The position numbers and the translations under genes are program-made. A stretch of DNA of 31,004 nucleotides, taken from positions 1 through 31,004 of the forward strand of contig DDZV01000010.1 of assembly GCA_002346475.1 (NCBI GenBank), written 5' to 3'. Origin of the DNA: Acidobacteria bacterium UBA2999. GTDB taxonomy: Bacteria > Acidobacteriota > Vicinamibacteria > Vicinamibacterales > UBA2999. Positions 7,907 to 14,090 of this stretch are shown here, piece by piece. Each line of letters starts with the position of its first letter. Within the stretch, counting starts at the first letter, position 1. The notes under the pieces are model-generated. The model made no database searches, had not been told where the DNA came from, and saw nothing but the letters and a program-made list of their open reading frames with translations.

Positions 7907-8944
7907 GTGGCACCAACTCTACCGTCGAAAAAAACTAACCGTATTGGGTTAGAAGTAATCCCATATAAAGGCGGCAAGACAACTCTTTGTGCGGGGTGTG
8001 GCCATAACGCAATTTCTGAACGAATTATTGATGCTTGTTTTGAAATGGGCGTTCAGCCTGAACAAGTTATTAAGTTGTCTGGAATTGGGTGTTCAAGTAA
8101 GAGTCCAGCCTACTTTCTCCAGGGCTCGCACGGTTTTAATGCAGTTCATGGTCGGATGCCTTCTGTAGCGACCGGCGCAATGCTTGCAAACCAAAGACTG
8201 ATCGCTATTGGAGTCAGTGGTGACGGAGATACGGGGGCTATTGGAATTGGGCAGTTTGTTCATCTGATGCGTCGCAATCTGCCGATTATTTATATCATCG
8301 AAGACAATGGTTGTTATGGGTTAACTAAAGGTCAATTTTCACCCACTGCGGATCTTGGTTCAAAGTTGAAGGGTGGTGTTGTTAACGATCTTCCCCCGAT
8401 TGATATATGTGCGTTGGCAGTTGAATTGGGCGCAACGTTTGTTGCTCGATCATTTTCTGGGGACAAGAAGCAGTTGTCGACTCTTATGAAAGCAGCTTTA
8501 GCTCATAGAGGCACTGTTATGCTTGACGTGCTTTCCCCTTGCGTAACCTTTAATGACCACGAGGGATCAACGAAGAGCTATTCTTATGTCAAGGGCCATG
8601 ATGAACCGCTCCATGAGTTAAGTTTTGTACCGTTTTTTGATGACATCGTTGTTGAGCAGCAGCCAGGTGAAACTCAAGAAGTTCAATTGCATGACGGTTC
8701 AAAAATCCAATTGAAGACTGTTGGCGAGGATCATGATCCAACTGACAAGTTAGGTAGTATGAGGTTGCTTGGTGAAAGTGCCCGAAGAGGCGAGTATGCT
8801 ACTGGGCTACTCTATGTCGAGCCAGACAAGGATGATTTTTGTGAATTGCTCAACCTTGTTGATGAACCGCTTGCATCTTTACCACCAGAAAGGGTTCGTC
8901 CGTCTAAACAGGTTTTGGACGAAATAATGGAGTCTCTTCGGTAA
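7907..8944 (+). CDS. korB: 2-oxoglutarate:ferredoxin oxidoreductase, beta subunit
   Basis: This is the thiamine-diphosphate and [4Fe-4S] subunit of the oxidoreductase. It has 345 residues. The expected cluster ligands are C28 and C31 (LCAGCGHN), C62 (GIGCSSK) and C212 (LSPCVTFND). The ThDP motif runs from GDGDTGAIGIGQ (105-116) to IEDNGCYGLTKGQ (131-143). The C-terminal extension with DPTDKLGSMRLL and TGLLYVEP is shared with two-subunit KorAB enzymes as I recall them. The start is GTG at 7907, with AGGA eight nt upstream. No ferredoxin gene is adjacent, so the electron acceptor is encoded elsewhere. It forms an operon with korA. Confidence 0.9.
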   Translation: MAPTLPSKKTNRIGLEVIPYKGGKTTLCAGCGHNAISERIIDACFEMGVQPEQVIKLSGIGCSSKSPAYFLQGSHGFNAVHGRMPSVATGAMLANQRLIAIGVSGDGDTGAIGIGQFVHLMRRNLPIIYIIEDNGCYGLTKGQFSPTADLGSKLKGGVVNDLPPIDICALAVELGATFVARSFSGDKKQLSTLMKAALAHRGTVMLDVLSPCVTFNDHEGSTKSYSYVKGHDEPLHELSFVPFFDDIVVEQQPGETQEVQLHDGSKIQLKTVGEDHDPTDKLGSMRLLGESARRGEYATGLLYVEPDKDDFCELLNLVDEPLASLPPERVRPSKQVLDEIMESLR

Positions 8945-9011
8945 GGATAGTCTTGCGTATGTTTGAATAAGGTTTATCTAGGTAGAGACTGCTTGTCAGT
9001 TGAGTTGAATA

Positions 9012-9039
9012 TTGAGCTTCCTTCATTAGTTCTTACATT
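9012..9039 (+). promoter_or_regulatory. Possible promoter before ndk
   Basis: TTGAGC (9012-9017) and TACATT (9034-9039) are 16 nt apart in the 109-bp gap between korB and ndk. If used, transcription would start only about eight nt before the ndk ATG. That would fit the lack of any ribosome-binding site there. Both boxes are imperfect. Confidence 0.28.
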
Positions 9040-9053
9040 TTAAATTCACTGTT

Positions 9054-9461
9054 ATGGAACGTACGTTCGCCATCATTAAACCGGATGCTGTAGAAAGACG
9101 TCTCGTAGGAAAGATTCTTTTGCGTATTGAAGAAGCGGGTTTCTTGATCTGCGCAATGGAACTCAGGCGCTTGAGTAAGGCAGAGGCAAAAGGGTTCTAC
9201 GGAGTTCATCGAGAGAAACCTTTCTTTGAATCACTAGTTGAGTTTATGTCTTCTGGGCCTTGTGTTGTTCTTATGCTGGAAGCTCCAGATGCAATACAGC
9301 GATGGCGAAAGTTAATGGGTGCGACGGATCCGTCGAAAGCTGAGGTTGGAACTCTTAGGCGTGAGTTTGGAACGTCTATTGATCGAAATGCTACACATGG
9401 ATCAGATGCTCCAGAGACAGCATCTTTTGAGCTAAGCTATTTTTTTAAAGAATTGATCTGA
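9054..9461 (+). CDS. ndk: Nucleoside diphosphate kinase
   Basis: This enzyme transfers the gamma-phosphate of ATP to nucleoside diphosphates through a phosphohistidine, balancing NTP and dNTP pools. At 135 residues it is a standard single-domain form. It starts ERTFAIIKPDAVERRLVGKI, with the nucleotide-site Lys in IIKPDAV. The active-site H115 sits in the signature NATHGSDAPETA (112-123), and GVHREKPFF near 50-58 is also typical. No Shine-Dalgarno sequence precedes the ATG. Its neighbour dcd also acts on nucleotides, while the sucCD-derived ATP or GTP link is only contextual. It could be cotranscribed with the following two genes. Confidence 0.97.
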   Translation: MERTFAIIKPDAVERRLVGKILLRIEEAGFLICAMELRRLSKAEAKGFYGVHREKPFFESLVEFMSSGPCVVLMLEAPDAIQRWRKLMGATDPSKAEVGTLRREFGTSIDRNATHGSDAPETASFELSYFFKELI

Positions 9462-9503
9462 TTAACCTTACGTGTGACGGAGATTCCCAAAGGTAATATT
9501 TAA

Positions 9504-9701
9504 ATGGGTCGAAGTCTGGTTATTATCGGTCTTGTTATTGCGAGCGTTGGATTGGTCCTGTCGTTAGGTTTTCCAATAGGTCGATTGCCGGGCGATCTTA
9601 CAATCCGGCGGGGGAACTTAACCTTTTATCTGCCACTAGCCAGCTCGATACTTGTCAGTATTATGTTGACACTGATTTTTATGATGTTTGGTAGGAAATA
9701 G
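9504..9701 (+). CDS. Small DUF2905 family membrane protein
   Basis: This is a 65-residue protein of unknown function with two hydrophobic helices (about 4-22 and 42-62). A short conserved loop FPIGRLPGDLTIRRGNLTFY lies between them. The pattern hydrophobic-G-[KR]-LPGDI-x-[IV]-[RK]-[RK]-x-N is the hallmark of DUF2905, found as stand-alone genes in many bacteria. AAAGG lies about 10 nt before the ATG. It sits between ndk and dcd with short gaps on both sides (42 and 47 nt), so it probably shares their transcript. Nothing in the sequence indicates a biochemical activity. Confidence 0.85.
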   Translation: MGRSLVIIGLVIASVGLVLSLGFPIGRLPGDLTIRRGNLTFYLPLASSILVSIMLTLIFMMFGRK

Positions 9702-9748
9702 TCGCTAGTTAGTGCTGAGCTATAAGTAAAACCGGAGACAACTTCATT

Positions 9749-10306
9749 ATGCCTTCCATCAAATCGGATCGTTGGATTAAACAGATGGCTGTCGAACATA
9801 AGATGATCGAGCCTTTTGAAGCTAGTCAGGTACGTGACGGTGGAATCTCATACGGTCTTTCTTCTTACGGTTATGACATTCGTGTTGCGGATGAGTTTAA
9901 GATTTTCACAAACATCAATAATACGGTAATCGATCCGAAAGATTTTGACGCACGCTCTTTTGTCGATTCTAAAACGGAGGTTTGTATAATTCCTCCTAAT
10001 TCATTTGCTCTTGCAAGAACAGTGGAATATTTTCGTATTCCGCGCGATGTTTTAACGGTATGTGTTGGCAAGTCAACTTATGCGCGCTGTGGCATCATTG
10101 TAAATGTCACGCCTTTTGAGCCTGAATGGGAGGGTTACGTTACTCTCGAGATTTCTAACACAACCCCGCTACCAGCGAAAATTTACGCTAACGAAGGTAT
10201 CGCACAGGTGCTTTTTTTTCAGAGCGATGAAGTCTGCGAAGTGTCATATGCTGATAAGAAGGGTAAGTACCAAGCTCAGCAGGGGCTGACACTTCCAAAA
10301 CTTTAA
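9749..10306 (+). CDS. dcd: dCTP deaminase
   Basis: This enzyme deaminates dCTP to dUTP, feeding dTTP synthesis. The 185-residue protein belongs to the dUTPase-like trimeric family. It shows the N-terminal SDRWI start, GLSSYGYDIRVADEF (36-50), the nucleotide-binding VCVGKSTYARCGI (104-116) and VTLEISNTTPLPAKIY (131-146), which contains the expected catalytic glutamate. The C-terminal KYQAQQGLTLPKL closes the active site. Whether it is monofunctional or also hydrolyses dUTP cannot be decided by reading. GGAG lies 11 nt before the ATG. An 87-nt gap with a possible promoter separates it from the next operon. Confidence 0.95.
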   Translation: MPSIKSDRWIKQMAVEHKMIEPFEASQVRDGGISYGLSSYGYDIRVADEFKIFTNINNTVIDPKDFDARSFVDSKTEVCIIPPNSFALARTVEYFRIPRDVLTVCVGKSTYARCGIIVNVTPFEPEWEGYVTLEISNTTPLPAKIYANEGIAQVLFFQSDEVCEVSYADKKGKYQAQQGLTLPKL

Positions 10307-10325
10307 TGATGTAGGTAGTTCTGCT

Positions 10326-10355
10326 TTGACTTTTTATGTTGCTGCAGTGTACAAC
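10326..10355 (+). promoter_or_regulatory. Possible promoter for the bc-complex operon
   Basis: TTGACT (10326-10331) and TACAAC (10350-10355) are 18 nt apart, in the 87-bp gap after dcd. The -35 matches 5 of 6 bases, the -10 four of 6. It would give the five-gene cytochrome bc operon its own start, about 30 nt before the first ATG. Confidence 0.35.
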
Positions 10356-10393
10356 TATTGATGTTATCAACGGTCTGGTTAACCCCATAATGA

Positions 10394-11395
10394 ATGGATA
10401 AACTCGACGAACGCGAACCAGGGACTGAAAGTCCAAAAGTTACTGCCCCCGCCCTAGCTGCCCAGTTTTTCCTTATTCCGCTTGCAGTCGTTGCGGTCAC
10501 TGCCTTGTTTTATCTTGGATTTCGGACACTTCTAACGGATGAGCGTACTGCTCAGGAGTATTTAACTGAAATTCGTTTGGGTGGAGCTAATCGCCGCTGG
10601 CCAGCAGCTTATGAATTATCGAGATTGATGGCAGACCCCGAAATAGAAAAGACTAACCCTTCGCTGGTGACAGGCTTAATAGAGGCTTTTGAGGAATCAA
10701 CTGATGATGATCCTATGGTCCGAAGATATCTAGCCCTTGCGCTTGGCCGAGTTAATGTCCCAGCGTCTCCAAAGGTGATAGATGCCTTGATCAAGGCTCT
10801 TGATGATACGGATAGCGAGACACAAATTAATGTTATTTGGGCTCTTGGTTCACTTCAGGCGGAATCAGCTGTTGCAGGACTTGAGCAGTTATATAAATCT
10901 AGTGATTCCGGTATTCGTAAGATGGTAGTTTATGCACTTGGCGCGATACCAGCCGGGAGCAATACTAGTGTTCTAGAAACGGCTCTCGCGGATGTTGCGA
11001 ATGATGTTCGATGGAATGCCGCTGTTGCTTTGGCTCGCCATGGAAGAGCCGAAGGCCTTTCTGTAATTAGAGAGATGCTTGATCGCGAGTATCTCACGCA
11101 ATCTGTCGAGGCTAACGTGCAGGCTGATGTTGATACCGATCCAGTTGGCGAGGTGATGATCAGTGGGTTGCAGGCAGCTGCGGTTCTTCAGGAGTCATCT
11201 TTGCGTGGACGTGTCGAAGAGATCAGTTTAAGTGATAGAAGTATGCGTGTGCGGCAGGCTGCGCTCGATGCATTAAAGGTGCTTGGGGATAAGGCATCTG
11301 GTTTAAGATTAGAAGTCCCAGAAGCTGGTGTAATTATAGCCAACTCAAATTGGCGTATCTGTAGCGCTAGGCAAGAGGGAAGTATTAATGGCTGA
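10394..11395 (+). CDS. Membrane-anchored HEAT-repeat protein of the bc operon
   Basis: The function is not established. The 333-residue protein has a short charged N-terminus, one transmembrane helix (about 20-45), and then helical repeats from about 65 to 300. The repeats carry HEAT/PBS-lyase-like signatures such as MVRRYLALALGRVN, QINVIWALGSL, IRKMVVYALGAI and VRWNAAVALARHG. There is no CxxCH and no enzyme motif. Its last eight bases overlap the Rieske gene start, so the two are translationally coupled. That strongly suggests an assembly factor or accessory subunit of the bc complex with its repeat domain probably on the periplasmic side. An ATG at 10390 is out of frame. No ribosome-binding site is evident. 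Confidence 0.8.
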   Translation: MDKLDEREPGTESPKVTAPALAAQFFLIPLAVVAVTALFYLGFRTLLTDERTAQEYLTEIRLGGANRRWPAAYELSRLMADPEIEKTNPSLVTGLIEAFEESTDDDPMVRRYLALALGRVNVPASPKVIDALIKALDDTDSETQINVIWALGSLQAESAVAGLEQLYKSSDSGIRKMVVYALGAIPAGSNTSVLETALADVANDVRWNAAVALARHGRAEGLSVIREMLDREYLTQSVEANVQADVDTDPVGEVMISGLQAAAVLQESSLRGRVEEISLSDRSMRVRQAALDALKVLGDKASGLRLEVPEAGVIIANSNWRICSARQEGSING

Positions 11396-12131
11396 TAATC
11401 GAAAACCAACTGAAGATGCTGCTAAGGTCCAGCCAGCAGGCAGTGCTCAGTCACCCGGAGCAAAACCTAGTGCCGGGACTACAGCTTCATCTTCACCACC
11501 AAAGTCACCTCCAGCAAGAAAGCCTCCTGTTCCCAATGTTGACCCAGCTAAATTAGCAGGGAAAGTGACAACGCCAGCCTCTAGGGTGCCAAGCAAGCCT
11601 AGGGCATCAGCTCGTGCAGCTGATGACACATCTCCTTTAGTATCAAGACGTGTATGGCTTGGTGTAGCCTGGGGGTCATTTACCGCTGCTACAGCTGCAG
11701 CGCTGGCAGCAACTGGTCGGTTTATGTTTCCTAATGTCATTAATGAGCCACCTCAGCAGTTTAAGATTGGACTGCCTGCAGAGTACGGTATGGGTGTGGA
11801 TGAGCGTTTCAAAGACACAATGGGAGTCTGGATCGTACGAACACCGCAAGACGTTGTGCACAATGCGAGTGGCTTCTACGCGTTACTTGTGACTTGTACT
11901 CACCTTGGTTGCACGCCGAATTACCTTTCCGCGCAGGCTAAGTTCAAGTGTCCGTGTCATGGGAGCGGATTTCGACCAACCGGTATTAACTTTGAGGGTC
12001 CAGCCCCGCGTCCGCTTGAGCGCGCACGTATTGTGTTTGCTGACGATGGCCAGATCCTTGTAGATAAGAGTCAAAAGTATCAGTTCGAACTTGGCCAGTG
12101 GATTGATTCTGAAGCATTTTTACGAGTTTAG
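11388..12131 (+). CDS. Rieske [2Fe-2S] protein of a cytochrome bc complex
   Basis: This subunit takes an electron from quinol at the Qo site and passes it to the c-type subunit. The 247-residue protein has a long Pro/Ala/Ser/Lys-rich tail (about 10-85), a Tat-like SRRVWL (86-91), a membrane helix (about 89-115) and a C-terminal Rieske fold. The cluster ligands are C170 and H172 (CTHLGC) and C188 and H191 (CPCHGSGF); C175 and C190 would form the stabilising disulfide. The motif spacing is typical of b6f/bc Rieske proteins. The gene overlaps the HEAT-repeat gene by eight nt and precedes cytochrome b by 19 nt, with an AGGA ahead of the next start. The long tail is unusual; low complexity suggests disorder. 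Confidence 0.94.
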   Translation: MADNRKPTEDAAKVQPAGSAQSPGAKPSAGTTASSSPPKSPPARKPPVPNVDPAKLAGKVTTPASRVPSKPRASARAADDTSPLVSRRVWLGVAWGSFTAATAAALAATGRFMFPNVINEPPQQFKIGLPAEYGMGVDERFKDTMGVWIVRTPQDVVHNASGFYALLVTCTHLGCTPNYLSAQAKFKCPCHGSGFRPTGINFEGPAPRPLERARIVFADDGQILVDKSQKYQFELGQWIDSEAFLRV

Positions 12132-12150
12132 TAAGGAATAGAGGATAGGA

Positions 12151-12966
12151 ATGGCACCCACAAAGACTGTTGCACCGAAGGAAGCAGCTCTTGTCAGACT
12201 CTGGAACTGGTTAACCGAGACGCAGATCTGGACGTCGATCTTTCGTCACGGTAAACCAACCAACGATCGCAACCGTGTAGTTGTGATGCTTTCAAATGTT
12301 TTCCTTCATTTACACCCTGTGAGAATTCGAAAATCTGGTGTCAAGCTTCGTTATACATGGTGTATGGGTGGATTGAGTTTTTTTCTGTTTCTAGTGCTGA
12401 CATTTACTGGCCTACTGTTGATGTTCTACTACCGTCCGACGCTCGAATATGCGTATACAGATATTGTTGGTCTTCGGGAACATGTCCCACTTGGCATTAT
12501 GCGTGAGATGCATCGTTGGGGAGCCCACGCGATGGTTATTACAGTATGGCTCCATATGTTTCGAGTGTTTATGACAGGTTCTTACAAGCCTCCACGAGAG
12601 TTTAATTGGAGTGTTGGCGTAATAATGCTTGTTTTAACTTTGCTTTTATCGTTCACGGGCTATTTGTTACCGTGGGACCAGCTTGCAATTTGGGCAATAA
12701 CGGTTGGTTCAAATATGGCGCGTGCAACACCATTTCTTGGTTATGAGGGCCCTGGGGCCTCTCTACTTGCTCTAGGCGACGTAAAGCTGGTTCACGCGGG
12801 ATCAGATGCACGCTTTGCTTTGCTAGGTGGTACGTTCGTCGGGGAAGGTGCTCTTTTGCGTTTCTATGTTCTACATTGCGTAGGGCTCCCATTAGTTATT
12901 GCTTTTTTGATGGCCGTACACTTCTGGCGCGTACGTAAAGATGGAGGCATTTCAGGGCCGGTGTAA
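12151..12966 (+). CDS. Cytochrome b, N-terminal half (b6-like)
   Basis: This protein carries the two transmembrane b hemes of the quinol:cytochrome c oxidoreductase. It has 271 residues and four core helices. The heme ligands are clear: H121 and H135 (MHRWGAHAMV, LHMFRVFMTG) and H242 and H257 (FYVLHCVG, AVHFWRVRK). The 14-residue gap between the second pair is the b6 spacing, not the mitochondrial one. YRPTLEYAY and GYLLPWDQLAIWA are further b6 signatures. C71 in YTWCMGG aligns with the Cys of chloroplast b6 that covalently holds heme c_i. About 60 extra residues precede the first helix. AGGA precedes the ATG by seven nt. Confidence 0.95.
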   Translation: MAPTKTVAPKEAALVRLWNWLTETQIWTSIFRHGKPTNDRNRVVVMLSNVFLHLHPVRIRKSGVKLRYTWCMGGLSFFLFLVLTFTGLLLMFYYRPTLEYAYTDIVGLREHVPLGIMREMHRWGAHAMVITVWLHMFRVFMTGSYKPPREFNWSVGVIMLVLTLLLSFTGYLLPWDQLAIWAITVGSNMARATPFLGYEGPGASLLALGDVKLVHAGSDARFALLGGTFVGEGALLRFYVLHCVGLPLVIAFLMAVHFWRVRKDGGISGPV

Positions 12967-13001
12967 TTAATCATTAGCACCGAGCACTAGTCTGAGCAGG
13001 C

Positions 13002-14078
13002 ATGGATTTTATTAAAGGTATCTTCAACGTACTATCTGACCCTCGTCTATTTTTTATCCTGGGTGTAGCCGCGCTCGTTTTTATGATTTGGAAGCGGGAG
13101 TTTTTTGCTCGTAATACAGTCGGATATGGGCTGTTGGCGTTTGCCGCAGTTTTTATCGTATTTGGCTATTTCGATCCGAACTTCAAGTTGATAATTTTAA
13201 AACCAGACAATGTTCCAATTGTTGGGCTTATTTTTCTGTTGCTTTTCTTTGTTTGGTATTCGATTCGTGAAGGTGTTCTTAATGATCGCCGCATTGCTGC
13301 CGGTAAGGGCCCAATTGAAAAAGAGGAATCAGATCGCGTTTGGGTCTGGCCAGACCTTGTTTATACAGAGCTTATCTCTTTAATTATTTGTTCAGTTATT
13401 TTGATTGTTTGGTCAATTGTACTTGCTGCGCCTCTGGAGCAGCCAGCAAGCGCATCGGCTACGCCTAATCCATCAAAGGCCCCATGGTATTTCTTAGGTC
13501 TTCAAGAGATGCTTGTGTACTTTGATCCCTGGCTTGCGGGAGTAGTGCTACCCAGCTTGATCATTGTTGGGTTAATTGCCATTCCCTATATTGACACTAA
13601 TGAGAAGGGCAATGGCTACTATACGATTGCCGAACGAAAGGCTGAGATTTCTCTCTTTTTGTTTGGGTTTGTTATTTTGTGGTGTTCGCTCATTATCTTG
13701 GGAACATTTTTACGAGGTCCTAATTGGAACTTCTTTGGACCATTTGAATATTGGGATACACATAAATTAGAGGCATTAACAAACGTTAATCTTTCTGACT
13801 ATATTTGGGTACGTTTTCTTAATACGGGACTTCCTTCAAGCATATTACTCAGAGAGTCCGTTGGTATTTTAGTTGTGCTTGCGTATGTTTTTGTTCTGCC
13901 AGTAATTTTGGCCCGGACTGTTTTAAAGCACTACTACGAAAAAATGGGATCGACCCGGTTCTACGTAGGAGCCTTTTTGTTTCTTATGATGATGTCTCTT
14001 CCAGCAAAGATGTTGCTGCGATGGATTCTAAACTTACAGTACATTCTGGCGATTCCAGAGTACTTCTTCAACATTTAA
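13002..14078 (+). CDS. Cytochrome b, C-terminal half (enlarged subunit-IV-like)
   Basis: This is the second half of a split cytochrome b, completing the Qo site. The core begins near VWPDLVYTELI (115-125), followed by the Qo motif A160-P161-W162-Y163 in KAPWYFLGLQEML and LPSLIIVGLIAIPYID (183-198). At 358 residues it is about twice the length of b6f subunit IV. Three extra hydrophobic helices lie at the N-terminus (about 15-30, 39-57, 70-87), and three or so more after the core (about 215-236, 285-305, 320-338). The glutamate of the usual PEWY motif is replaced by proline. It lies 35 nt after the b6-like half and 12 nt before the multiheme c gene. No ribosome site stands out. Confidence 0.92.
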   Translation: MDFIKGIFNVLSDPRLFFILGVAALVFMIWKREFFARNTVGYGLLAFAAVFIVFGYFDPNFKLIILKPDNVPIVGLIFLLLFFVWYSIREGVLNDRRIAAGKGPIEKEESDRVWVWPDLVYTELISLIICSVILIVWSIVLAAPLEQPASASATPNPSKAPWYFLGLQEMLVYFDPWLAGVVLPSLIIVGLIAIPYIDTNEKGNGYYTIAERKAEISLFLFGFVILWCSLIILGTFLRGPNWNFFGPFEYWDTHKLEALTNVNLSDYIWVRFLNTGLPSSILLRESVGILVVLAYVFVLPVILARTVLKHYYEKMGSTRFYVGAFLFLMMMSLPAKMLLRWILNLQYILAIPEYFFNI

Positions 14079-14090
14079 TAGATATCGGCT

